Shown: piece by piece, positions 53,031 to 62,044 of the stretch
Layout of the letters: every line of letters begins with the position of its first letter
Numbering within the stretch: position 1 is the stretch's first letter
NCBI RefSeq assembly: GCF_000195635.1
Contig: NZ_GL882694.1
Span: forward strand, 1 to 64,000
Direction: 5' to 3'
Source of the DNA: Bacteroides fluxus YIT 12057
Lineage (GTDB): Bacteria; Bacteroidota; Bacteroidia; Bacteroidales; Bacteroidaceae
DNA: 64,000 nt
Notes under the pieces: generated by a model
Database searches by the model: none
What the model was told of the DNA's origin: nothing
The model's input: only the letters and a program-made list of their open reading frames with translations
Position numbers and translations under genes: made by a program

Positions 53031-55058
53031 ATGAAAAAAAGAACAATGATTGTTGCTGCCTCTTTGGCTTTGACTCTTCTTCAGTCTTGCGCTAAAGACA
53101 CGTATAAACAGGACCAATTTGTAAACCTGCTGAATATTGAAACGGGCACCACGCATAGCCCCGAAGGATATTTCTTTGCCGACTTTGGATGTTGGCACGG
53201 ATATGGATTCAATAACTCTTCCGATATGTCTGAGGCCGGTGGCTTTCGCGGTCCCGCATTTGCGGGTGAACGTAGTTTGGGCTTGCAATGGCTTTCACCC
53301 TGTTTTGAAAAGCTGACGTTGATGGAAGAAGGGAACGCAGTGCCTTATACAAAGATAGTCTCTTATGAATATCTGCCCGGTATGTTGAGGCAGTATTTGC
53401 AGGCAGGTTCGTTGAGTGTGGAGATGAAACAGATTGCGGTAACCAGCCGTAGCACGATGATTCAGTACACGATTACCAATCAAGGGGCGGAGAACCGTAG
53501 CATTGCATCTGTATTGCAGGGTAGGGCAACCTATAAAGATGCCGGTTTCTCATTGGAATCCGGCAATGCGGTTACTGTGAATGTTGCAGGGGGCAAGCAT
53601 TATTTCGTGCTCTCTTTGCCCGATACCTGGACAGTGAAGAATGGCTCGGAAAAGAATATGTATGTGGCATCCGGAAAAAGCACGGATTTGCGCCCCGGAA
53701 AATCATATACTTTCCATACTTTTACTTCGTATTGTCCTGCTACCGGCAAGCAGGACGCATTGGCCGAACACGCTTCCTTGAAGGTGAAAGACGCAGAAAA
53801 ATATTTGAGCCGGAATGCTGAGCGTTGGGAGGGATACTTAAGCAGTATCCTTGATCGTGATACTGAATATTTGGAAAGCGACCGTAACCGTAAGTGGGCG
53901 GTAAAGGCACTCATGACTTTACACACCAACTGGCGTAGTGCCGCAGGCGACTTGAAGCACGGCGGTGTGCAGCCCAGCACCGGTCATTTCAACGCATTTT
54001 GGGCGTGGGATAGTTGGGAACATGCGGTAGGCTTATCCATCTTTAATCCTGAATTGGCAAAGGAACAGATGCTTACCATGTTCGACTTTCAAACTCCTGA
54101 AGGTATGATTATCGACCTTGTCGGGCTGGATGCAAAAGAGAACAATGAGGTTTGCTCCAAACCGCCCATTGCAGGCTGGGCAACTTATATGGTGTACCAA
54201 CGCTCCAAGGATAAAGCATTTGCCAAGGAGATGCTTCCGAAGCTGCTTAAATACCACGAATGGCGATACAAATACCGTGACCATGACCAAAACGGTTTGT
54301 GTGAATATGGCGGCATCGCTCCCCAGGTTTATCAGGGACAATGGGAGAGTGGTATGGATGTGGCAGTAAAGTTCGACGGTGTGAAGATGCTGAAGAATGC
54401 CGAAGGTGCCTATTCTTTCGACCAGGAATCCATTGAACTGAACAGTTACCTCTGTGCAGAGAAGTTCTATCTGGCTTATCTGTTGGACGAGGTCGGGGAT
54501 AAAGCACAGGCAGCCCGTTTTCGTGAAGAAGGGAAGAAACTGAAGAATATGATTCAGGAGAAGTTCTTCGATAAAGAAACCGGTTTCTTCTATGATCGTA
54601 AGATGGGTACGGGCGAGCTGGTGAAGGTAATCGACATCTCGGGTTGGATTCCTCTTTTTACCGGAGTGGCTACTCCCGAACAGGCTGCCGCAGTGAAGAA
54701 GAATATGCTTGATCCCGAACTTTTCGGTACTTACTTCCCTTTTTCCTCGCTCAACCACAAGCATCCGCTTTATCAGCCCGACAAGGGATATTTCCGTGGA
54801 CAGACTTGGATGAATTACACTTATTTCGGTATTCGTGGCTGGAAAAACTACGGTTTCATGGAAGATGCCGCGAAATATACAAATCTCTTGCCCGATCGCC
54901 TGAAAGGACTGACCGAACCCGGTTATCCCATCCGTGAGAACTGGAATTCGGCTACGGGCGAAGCGATGACAGCCAAACACTTCGGATGGTCAAGCGCATT
55001 CTCTATTCTGCTGTTGGCTGAGGATACTGATACTTTCCCTTATGTACCGGGAATGTAG
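53031..55058 (+). CDS. GH63/GH37-like (alpha/alpha)6 glycosidase lipoprotein
   Basis: The product is 675 residues with a lipobox Cys in LLQSCAKD. After a beta-rich N-terminal part (residues 25-260), an (alpha/alpha)6 barrel starts with HFNAFWAWDSWEHAVGLSIF; the Asp of WDSW is the likely catalytic acid of the GH63/GH37 clan. Later segments PPIAGWATYMVYQRS, QWESGMDVAVKFDG and YPIRENWNSATGEAM are also typical; the Glu of RENWN could be the base. GH63 enzymes act on alpha-glucosides, GH37 on trehalose; the substrate here is not certain. It follows GH36 by 17 bases. Confidence 0.82.
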   Translation: MKKRTMIVAASLALTLLQSCAKDTYKQDQFVNLLNIETGTTHSPEGYFFADFGCWHGYGFNNSSDMSEAGGFRGPAFAGERSLGLQWLSPCFEKLTLMEEGNAVPYTKIVSYEYLPGMLRQYLQAGSLSVEMKQIAVTSRSTMIQYTITNQGAENRSIASVLQGRATYKDAGFSLESGNAVTVNVAGGKHYFVLSLPDTWTVKNGSEKNMYVASGKSTDLRPGKSYTFHTFTSYCPATGKQDALAEHASLKVKDAEKYLSRNAERWEGYLSSILDRDTEYLESDRNRKWAVKALMTLHTNWRSAAGDLKHGGVQPSTGHFNAFWAWDSWEHAVGLSIFNPELAKEQMLTMFDFQTPEGMIIDLVGLDAKENNEVCSKPPIAGWATYMVYQRSKDKAFAKEMLPKLLKYHEWRYKYRDHDQNGLCEYGGIAPQVYQGQWESGMDVAVKFDGVKMLKNAEGAYSFDQESIELNSYLCAEKFYLAYLLDEVGDKAQAARFREEGKKLKNMIQEKFFDKETGFFYDRKMGTGELVKVIDISGWIPLFTGVATPEQAAAVKKNMLDPELFGTYFPFSSLNHKHPLYQPDKGYFRGQTWMNYTYFGIRGWKNYGFMEDAAKYTNLLPDRLKGLTEPGYPIRENWNSATGEAMTAKHFGWSSAFSILLLAEDTDTFPYVPGM

Positions 55059-55097
55059 AAATGTCAAATTGTGTAGTTACAAATAAATAATAAGTAT

Positions 55098-57089
55098 ATG
55101 ACAAATATTAAATCACTCTGTTTATGTTTACTGGTTGCTTTGGTGTGCCTGCCCTTAGGGGCGGCAGACCATTTGCTGAAATCTCCTGACGGGAAATTAG
55201 TTGTAGAAATAGATACGGAGGGGCAATTGAAATATGCCCTGAAACGTGAAGGGCAACTTCTGTTGGATAAAAGTTTGATCGGTCTGGTACTGGAGGATCG
55301 GGTTTTAGGAGAGAATGTGAAAGTGCGTCGGGTAAACCGGCGTTCCATGGTAGAGGAGACAATTGTGTCGCCGCACTATCGTTTTTCTTCTTTCAATTTG
55401 GTTTATAATGAGTTGGACATTCAATTGAAGGGGAGCTTCGGAGTAATATTCAGAGCTTATAATGAAGGGATTGCCTATCGTTTATATACCACGGCAAAGG
55501 AAGGCTTGACGATAAGGGATGAGGTAGTACAGATGAATTTCCCCAAAGATTATACAACCTATATGGCGTACTCTACGGTAAAACCGGGAAAGGATCAATA
55601 TGCAATGGCATTTCAGAACCTGTACACCAAAAGTAGCGTGACGGGAGTAAAGACGGACAACATTGCTTTCCTCCCTATAACGGTAGATTGTGGCAATGAA
55701 GTGAAATTGACGTTAATGGAGTCTGATTTGGAAGATTATCCGGGTATGTTTGTCAAAGGTGACGGGAAAAGTACCTCCTTGCAGGGTACGTTCGCCCGGT
55801 ATCCTACGGAATTAAAGAGTTTCGCTCCCCGAGCCATGAAACGTGTCGTGGAGCGAGCCGATTACATAGCAAAGACGGAAGGCAAGCGTACTTATCCGTG
55901 GCGTATCTGGGCTGTGTCCGAAAGGGATACGGAAATGCCGGTTAATAATTTGGTGTATGCCCTGGCCTCGCCTAACCGTATCGGAGATTGCTCATGGATA
56001 AAGACCGGAAAAGTAGCTTGGGATTGGTGGAATGATTGGGGAATCTCTGGCGTAGATTTCAAGGCAGGCATCAATATGAAAACCTATAAATACTATATTG
56101 ATTTTGCCGCCGACAATCATATTGAGTTTGTGGTATTGGATGAGGGTTGGTATGATCCGGGGAAAGGTGACATGCTGACGGTCATTCCGGAACTTGATTT
56201 GCCGGAACTGGTGCGGTATGGCAAAAGCAAGGGCGTTGACCTGATATTGTGGGCTGTCTTCAATGTACTCGATGATCAGCTGGAAGCCGCTTGCAAGAAA
56301 TATTCCGAGATGGGAATCAGTGGTTTCAAAATAGATTTCTTGGATCGTGACGACCAGACTGCTGTAGAGATGACCTACCGTATTGCCGAGATGGCTGCCA
56401 AGTATAAACTGACTCTGGATTTGCACGGTTTTTATAAGCCAACGGGATTGAACCGTACTTATCCTAATATTATTAATTTTGAATCGGTATTCGGCATGGA
56501 AGAAATGAAATGGAGTACCGTGGCGAAAGATATGATGGAATATGATGTGACAATGCCCTATATCCGTATGATGACAGGTCCGGTGGACTATACACCCGGA
56601 GCTATGCGCAATGCTTCCAAAAAAGATTTCAAGGATATTTACTACAATCCGATGAGCCAGGGAACGCGTTGCCATCAGTTGGCTGCTTATGTCATACATG
56701 ATTCTCCGCTGACGATGCTCGCCGATAATCCTACCATCTACAAGCGCGAACAAGAATGCACCGATTTTATAGTCAGCATTCCCAATAAGAATATCGAGGA
56801 AACCCGTGTATTGCAAGGCAAGTTGGGAGAGTCGGTAGTTATAGCCCGCAAAATTGGCTCTTCTTGGTATGTGGGAGGAATGACCGATTGGACAGCACGG
56901 GAAATAACTCTTGATTTTGGTTTCTTGGGTGATGGTACTTATGAAGTGGTGCTGTTTAGGGATGGTGTCAATGCGGATAAGCAGGCGGAAGACTATAAGA
57001 AAGAGATTTTCACTGTCACCCCGGATTCAGAGAAGAAGATACGTATGGCTTCGGGAGGCGGTTTTGCAATGACGGTCGTTAAAAAATAA
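55098..57089 (+). CDS. GH97 enzyme, retaining alpha-galactosidase type (copy 1)
   Basis: The product is 663 residues with a signal peptide ending near LGAADH. The N-terminal beta-sandwich leads into a TIM barrel (WDWWNDWGISGVDFKAGINM, VVLDEGWYDPGKGD). In GH97, retaining galactosidases use an Asp nucleophile and a Glu acid/base 55 residues apart (as I recall for a B. thetaiotaomicron enzyme); here GFKIDFLDRDDQ gives Asp413 and GMEEMKW gives Glu468, the same spacing. SusB-type inverting glucosidases lack this Asp. The C-terminal part is a beta domain. It is 39 bases after the GH63-like gene. Confidence 0.88.
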   Translation: MTNIKSLCLCLLVALVCLPLGAADHLLKSPDGKLVVEIDTEGQLKYALKREGQLLLDKSLIGLVLEDRVLGENVKVRRVNRRSMVEETIVSPHYRFSSFNLVYNELDIQLKGSFGVIFRAYNEGIAYRLYTTAKEGLTIRDEVVQMNFPKDYTTYMAYSTVKPGKDQYAMAFQNLYTKSSVTGVKTDNIAFLPITVDCGNEVKLTLMESDLEDYPGMFVKGDGKSTSLQGTFARYPTELKSFAPRAMKRVVERADYIAKTEGKRTYPWRIWAVSERDTEMPVNNLVYALASPNRIGDCSWIKTGKVAWDWWNDWGISGVDFKAGINMKTYKYYIDFAADNHIEFVVLDEGWYDPGKGDMLTVIPELDLPELVRYGKSKGVDLILWAVFNVLDDQLEAACKKYSEMGISGFKIDFLDRDDQTAVEMTYRIAEMAAKYKLTLDLHGFYKPTGLNRTYPNIINFESVFGMEEMKWSTVAKDMMEYDVTMPYIRMMTGPVDYTPGAMRNASKKDFKDIYYNPMSQGTRCHQLAAYVIHDSPLTMLADNPTIYKREQECTDFIVSIPNKNIEETRVLQGKLGESVVIARKIGSSWYVGGMTDWTAREITLDFGFLGDGTYEVVLFRDGVNADKQAEDYKKEIFTVTPDSEKKIRMASGGGFAMTVVKK

Positions 57090-57103
57090 GTGAACATAGG
57101 TAT

Positions 57104-59095
57104 ATGAGAAAGTTAATATTGTCCTTGGTTGCCGTTATTTGCTTGCATACAGTCTATGCACAGCAGTATTGGCGGATAGATAAAGGTAATAACAGCATTA
57201 CGTGGCGGGTGAAAAAAGGCGAAGCGCACCATGACCATATAGAGATGAGTGGAAAACAGGTGTCGGTGGTACTGAGATATGGCGTCAAGGAAGACGGAAC
57301 TTTTGAGTTGAACAAAAGTATGGTGTGGCCGATGTTGCGCACGATACCTAATAACACACATGGCAGTCTGATGCGCCGCCTTGACTGGAATCCATTGGAG
57401 GATGTCATGGTAGAGGGACGGGCTATGCGGGAACAGGTGAAATCCGTTACTTTGAATGGGACATTGGAAGTGGTAAGCGATATTCATGCGGGGAAGAATC
57501 GTTCTTTATCTTTGAAGCGTACTTATTTGCCGTCGGTTGACTTGCCTTCCTTGGTGGAAATCTATGAGTTCACAAATACAGGTAGCGTGGCAGTAGATAT
57601 TGAAATACCAAAGATAGACATCGTTTCCCCCACGAATCCAGAGAAGGGAGTAGAAGGCAGTTACTCCGTTCTATGTGTATCGGAGGATGGAGTTTCACAA
57701 ACCATACTGCCAGGCAAAACTGTTACTTTCTCTGCTTCCGTTTCTGCCCATAAGGTTCTTCCGGAAAAAAGGATAGATGCCGCAAGGGAATTGGAGAAGC
57801 GCAGGGCTGTGGTTGCCGAATGGATGAATAACCTTGTCTTGGATACCCCCGATCCCGTAATCAATGAAATGTTCGCCTTTTCCAAGATACGTGCGCTTGA
57901 AAGCATTTATGATACGAAAGGCGGACCTATGCACGGACCGGGTGGCGAGTCTTATTATGCCGCTATCTGGGCGAATGACCAGGCTGAATATATCAATCCC
58001 TACTTTCCGTTTGTGGGCTATCGGTATGGAAATGCCTCTGCAGTGAACTCGTTCAAACACTTCGCCCGCTATATGAATGATGAGTGGAAGCCTATCCCCA
58101 GTTCGATAGTTGCCGAAGGAGACAGTTATTGGAACGGGGCGGGTGACCGCGGAGATGCGGCAATGATTGCTTATGGCGCTGCGCGTTACGCATTGGCGAG
58201 CGGCAATAGGGAAGAAGCGCGGGAACTGTGGCCGCTGATTGAATGGTGTCTGGAATTCAGTCGCCGGAAAATCAATGAAGACGGGGTTGTAACCTCGGAT
58301 GCTGATGAATTGGAAGGACGTTTCCCGGCAGGGGAGGCGAATCTGTGTACTTCTTCTTTGTACTATGATGCATTGCTTTCAGCCGCTTATCTGGCAGAAG
58401 ACTTGGGAAAGGGAAATGCTGTTGCCGGAAAGTATCGCCGGCAGGCGGCTCGATTGGAGAAGGCCATAGACCGTTATTTTGCAGCTGAGGTAGAAGGTTT
58501 TGATACCTATGCTTATTATAAAGGGAATGATGTGCTTCGTGCCTGGATTTGTATTCCTTTGACGGTAGGTATTAACAAGCGTGCTGTAGGAACTATTGAC
58601 GCCCTTTTTTCGCCTCGTTTGTGGACAGAGAACGGGTTGTTGACAGCCTCCGGTGATAAGACTTTTTGGGATCGTTCTACCTTGTACGCTTTACGTGGTG
58701 TCTTTATGGCAGGTGAAGTAGAGAAGGCGATGGAATATATGAAGCGTTATTCAGCCACCCGGTTGTTGGGAGCGCATGTTCCTTATGCCGTAGAGGCATG
58801 GCCGGAAGGCGGGCAACGTCATCTATCCGCTGAAAGCGCATTGTATGGACGTATTGTTACGGAAGGAATGTTCGGCATTCGTCCCACAGGCTTGAATTCT
58901 TTTTCCATGAAACCGCAATTGCCACAGGAATGGAACCGCATGTCACTTCGCAAGGTAAGGGCGTTCGGTACGGAATTTGATGTTCAAGTGGTTCGCAAAA
59001 AAGGAGAACTGCTACAGGTAACCGTCATGAAAGGCGGTAAGCCGGTACTGAAGCGGAGTGTAAAGAACGGAACATCGTTGAACTGTAAATTTTGA
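57104..59095 (+). CDS. Six-hairpin glycosidase of unrecognised family
   Basis: The product is 663 residues with a signal peptide ending at YAQQ. Residues 25-250 look beta-rich. From about 270 an (alpha/alpha)6 barrel is visible: GGESYYAAIWANDQAEYINP, SYWNGAGDRGDAAMIAYGAA, DADELEGRFPAGEANLCTSS and HVPYAVEAWPEGGQRHLSAE. The fold resembles GH78, GH95 and related barrels, but I cannot assign a family. Acidic residues in WANDQAE and GDRGDA are catalytic candidates. It lies between two GH97 genes with gaps of 14 and 7 bases, so it acts in the same degradation. Confidence 0.72.
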   Translation: MRKLILSLVAVICLHTVYAQQYWRIDKGNNSITWRVKKGEAHHDHIEMSGKQVSVVLRYGVKEDGTFELNKSMVWPMLRTIPNNTHGSLMRRLDWNPLEDVMVEGRAMREQVKSVTLNGTLEVVSDIHAGKNRSLSLKRTYLPSVDLPSLVEIYEFTNTGSVAVDIEIPKIDIVSPTNPEKGVEGSYSVLCVSEDGVSQTILPGKTVTFSASVSAHKVLPEKRIDAARELEKRRAVVAEWMNNLVLDTPDPVINEMFAFSKIRALESIYDTKGGPMHGPGGESYYAAIWANDQAEYINPYFPFVGYRYGNASAVNSFKHFARYMNDEWKPIPSSIVAEGDSYWNGAGDRGDAAMIAYGAARYALASGNREEARELWPLIEWCLEFSRRKINEDGVVTSDADELEGRFPAGEANLCTSSLYYDALLSAAYLAEDLGKGNAVAGKYRRQAARLEKAIDRYFAAEVEGFDTYAYYKGNDVLRAWICIPLTVGINKRAVGTIDALFSPRLWTENGLLTASGDKTFWDRSTLYALRGVFMAGEVEKAMEYMKRYSATRLLGAHVPYAVEAWPEGGQRHLSAESALYGRIVTEGMFGIRPTGLNSFSMKPQLPQEWNRMSLRKVRAFGTEFDVQVVRKKGELLQVTVMKGGKPVLKRSVKNGTSLNCKF

Positions 59096-59102
59096 ATAGT
59101 AT

Positions 59103-61100
59103 ATGAATATAGTAAGTAAGAAATGGGTGGCTATCATATTGATAGCTGCTCCTTTGTGGGGGTACGCACAAAAAGTGGTGGAACTGAAGGACCCGTCGGG
59201 CAAAGTTTCAGTGAACGTAACGATAGGCAATGAAATCATTTATTCTGTGTCTCATGAGGGAGATGTCATGGTAGGGGCTTCTCCCATATCCATGGCTTTG
59301 GTTGATGGGACGGTGTTCGGTAAAGAACCTCGTTTGCGTAAGAAAAGCATCAAGACAATCAACCAGACGATCTATCCTCCTATCTATAAAAAGAAAAGCA
59401 TCAAAGATCATTATAATGAATTGACTTTGGACTTTAAAGGTGGGTATAGCTTGATATTCAGAGCTTATGAAGACGGTGCCGCCTATCGTTTTGTCTCTAA
59501 CTTGAAGAAACCGTTTTGGGTAGAGAGTGAGCAGGCGGTATTTAACTTACCGGATAATCCGAAGATATTTGCTGCTACGCCTAAAGGACGCCAGGTGGAC
59601 GGAAAGGAAAATCAGTATCATAGTTCGTTCCAGAATACTTATCAGCATGTGTCGCTTGCCGAATGGGATAAAAGCCGTCTGGCATTCTTACCTGTATTGA
59701 CCGAAGGAAAAGGAGGTAAGAAAATATGTATTACCGAGGCTGATTTGTTGAATTATCCGGGTATGTTTCTGAAAGTATCTTCGGATGACAAGGGCTTCTA
59801 TGGTGATTTTGCCGCATACCCGAAAGATGTTTCCGTAGAGGTAAGAGGATTGAAGGGAGTAGTCAAAACCCGGGAACCCTATATTGCCAAGGTGGAGGGG
59901 AGGACTGCTTTCCCGTGGCGTGTGATGGTTATAGCTGAAGAAGATGCGGACTTGCTTTGCAATGACATGGTATATAAACTTGCCACTCCTGCGGCAGAAG
60001 GCGATTATTCGTGGGTAAAACCCGGCAAGGTAGCTTGGGACTGGTGGAATGACTGGAACATCTACAATGTGGACTTTCGTGCCGGAATTAATACGGAAAC
60101 GTATAAGTATTATATTGATTTCGCTTCAAAATTCGGTATTGAATATGTTATATTAGATGAAGGGTGGGCAGTTGCCGGACCTGCTGATTTGATGCAAGTA
60201 GTTCCTGAGATAGATTTGAATGAATTGGTACACTATGCAAATACTAAAAAGGTTGGTTTGATATTATGGGCGGGTTACCGTGCTTTCGATTTGGATATGG
60301 ATCGTGTTTGCAAGCATTATGCTGCAATGGGAATCAAAGGTTTTAAAATTGATTTCATGGATCGCGACGATCAGTATATGATAGACTTCAACCGCCGTTG
60401 TGCGGAAACAGGCGCTAAATATAAATTACTCATAGATTTGCACGGTACTTCCAAGCCGACAGGATTGCAGCGTACTTATCCGAATGCGATTAATTTTGAA
60501 GGTGTTCATGGTTTGGAAGAGCTGAAATGGGCGCAACCGGGTACAGACCAGGTAACCTATGACGTGACGATGCCGTTTATTCGTATGGTTGCCGGTTCAG
60601 TGGATTACACACAAGGTGCTATGAACAACGTAAATAAGGAGAACTTTAAATCTATTTACTCTGAACCGATGAGCCAGGGTACACGTTGTCGGCAACTGGC
60701 CCAGTACGTGGTTTTTGATTCTCCGTTGAATATGTTGTGTGATGCTCCAACCAATTATATGAAAGAGGAAGAATGCACAAAATTCATCGCGGCCATTCCT
60801 ACCGTTTGGGATGACACAAAGGTGTTGAATGGGAAGATTGGAGAATATTTGGCTATAGCCCGTCAGAAAGACAGTATTTGGTATGTAGGCGCATTAACCA
60901 ATTGGGATGCCCGTGATATGGAACTTGACTTGTCTTTTTTAGGGAAAGACGTTAATCGTATTGAAATCTTTGAGGACGGAATCAATGCCGATAGGGTAGG
61001 GAAAGACTATAGACGTAAAGTTATAAGTTTGCCTGCTGATAAAAAAATAAAGATACACATGGCTCCGGGAGGAGGATTTGTTATGAGAACATTGAAATAA
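59103..61100 (+). CDS. GH97 enzyme, retaining alpha-galactosidase type (copy 2)
   Basis: The product is 665 residues with a signal peptide ending near WGYAQ. It is a paralogue of the GH97 encoded at 55098, sharing WDWWNDWNIYNVDFRAGINT and the VILDEGWAVAGPADLM loop but with many differences. The nucleophile Asp417 (GFKIDFMDRDDQ) and acid/base Glu472 (GLEELKW) are 55 residues apart, as in copy 1. Two diverged copies suggest different linkages or chain lengths. It ends the rightward enzyme operon. Confidence 0.88.
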   Translation: MNIVSKKWVAIILIAAPLWGYAQKVVELKDPSGKVSVNVTIGNEIIYSVSHEGDVMVGASPISMALVDGTVFGKEPRLRKKSIKTINQTIYPPIYKKKSIKDHYNELTLDFKGGYSLIFRAYEDGAAYRFVSNLKKPFWVESEQAVFNLPDNPKIFAATPKGRQVDGKENQYHSSFQNTYQHVSLAEWDKSRLAFLPVLTEGKGGKKICITEADLLNYPGMFLKVSSDDKGFYGDFAAYPKDVSVEVRGLKGVVKTREPYIAKVEGRTAFPWRVMVIAEEDADLLCNDMVYKLATPAAEGDYSWVKPGKVAWDWWNDWNIYNVDFRAGINTETYKYYIDFASKFGIEYVILDEGWAVAGPADLMQVVPEIDLNELVHYANTKKVGLILWAGYRAFDLDMDRVCKHYAAMGIKGFKIDFMDRDDQYMIDFNRRCAETGAKYKLLIDLHGTSKPTGLQRTYPNAINFEGVHGLEELKWAQPGTDQVTYDVTMPFIRMVAGSVDYTQGAMNNVNKENFKSIYSEPMSQGTRCRQLAQYVVFDSPLNMLCDAPTNYMKEEECTKFIAAIPTVWDDTKVLNGKIGEYLAIARQKDSIWYVGALTNWDARDMELDLSFLGKDVNRIEIFEDGINADRVGKDYRRKVISLPADKKIKIHMAPGGGFVMRTLK

Positions 61101-61114
61101 AATAGGCTGCCTCA

Positions 61115-61288
61115 ATATAATAAAAGGAGGTGTGTCAAAATAAAGATTTAGAACACAACTTACACAAATTACGCAACCCCTGCTTTTTAATGACTACTGA
61201 TAATCAACGATTATCAGATTCGCTTTTTTGCGTAATTTGTGTAATTTGCGTTCTTTTATCAGTTTTGACACACCTCCTTTTATTATAT
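61115..61288. repeat. 174-base palindromic element between convergent genes
   Basis: The ends are perfect 26-bp inverted repeats (61115-61140 and 61263-61288). Inside, 26-base arms around TTACACAAATTACGCAA pair with only two mismatches. The centre has a 9-bp stem CTGATAATC / GATTATCAG with a three-base loop. The element fills the gap between the GH97 stop and the LemA stop. It could be a bidirectional terminator or a small non-autonomous mobile element; it has no coding capacity. Confidence 0.8.
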
Positions 61289-61310
61289 GTCTAATCTGTG
61301 ATTATTTGCT

Positions 61311-61892
61311 TCAGAACTGTACCTGGGGAGCTTGTTCTGTTCCTTCGGCTGCCTCGAAGTAAGCACGCTTGTCAAAGCCGAACAGTCCGGCAAGGATATT
61401 CTTCGGGAAACGGCGGATAGCGGTGTTGAATTCTTTGGCTGCGTTGTTGAAATTGGTACGGGCTACGTTGATGCGGTTTTCAGTACCTTCCAGCTGTGCT
61501 TGAAGTTCCAGGAAATTCTGGTTAGCCTTCAAGTCGGGATAGTTCTCCGTAATGGCAAGCAGTTTGCCGAGGGCAGAAGTCACGGCACCTTGTGCTTTCT
61601 GGTATTCAGCCAGCTTTTCCGGTGTCAAGTCATTGGCATCCACTTTGATTTGAGTGGCTTTGCTGCGAGCTTCCACTACGCCTTCCAGTGTTTCCTTCTC
61701 GTGCGTGGCATATCCTTTCACTGTATTTACAAGGTTTGGAATCAGGTCGGCACGACGTTGGTATTGTGTTTCTACGTTCGACCATTGTCCGCTGACGTTT
61801 TCGTCCATGGTTACAAGTCCGTTATAGCCGGTTACTCCCCAAATGGCGAGAAGGGCTATAACAACGATAATGATAATGGTTGATTTTTTCAT
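61311..61892 (-). CDS. LemA-family membrane-anchored protein
   Basis: The product is 193 residues from the ATG at 61892 (MKKSTIIIIVVIALLAIWGV); a start at 61901 would add three residues. One N-terminal helix is followed by the long helical LemA domain: YNGLVTMDENVSGQWSNVET, QRRADLIPNLVNTVKGYATHE, and NVARTNFNNAAKEFNTAIRRFPKN. LemA proteins are membrane-anchored with an unknown role, often encoded beside a TPM-domain protein, as here. The two genes are separated by an imperfect inverted repeat. Confidence 0.93.
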   Translation of the reverse strand: MKKSTIIIIVVIALLAIWGVTGYNGLVTMDENVSGQWSNVETQYQRRADLIPNLVNTVKGYATHEKETLEGVVEARSKATQIKVDANDLTPEKLAEYQKAQGAVTSALGKLLAITENYPDLKANQNFLELQAQLEGTENRINVARTNFNNAAKEFNTAIRRFPKNILAGLFGFDKRAYFEAAEGTEQAPQVQF

Positions 61893-61906
61893 ACTTTTCA
61901 TTTTTA

Positions 61907-62044
61907 AGCCTCACCCCCGACCCCTCTCCCGTAGAGAGGGGAGGAGGAAAGTGCGGTTATTAATCATTTAATTGTATTCTATCATATTCTATATAACTTT
62001 TTTCATTTCCTCTCTCTACGGGAGAGGGGCCGGAAGTGAGGCCT
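61907..62044. repeat. Imperfect inverted repeat between lemA-like and TPM genes
   Basis: The left arm (61907-61950) and right arm (62006-62044) are near reverse complements. Each contains CCCCTCTCCCGTAGAGAGG or its complement, and each can also fold by itself. The arms enclose an AT-rich 55-base loop. Its right end reaches the TPM gene stop. It may be a repeated element or a transcription attenuator. Confidence 0.65.

Noticed and set aside
54033..54980. 315-residue frame on the minus strand
   Set aside because: It lies within the GH63/GH37-like gene and shows no domain.
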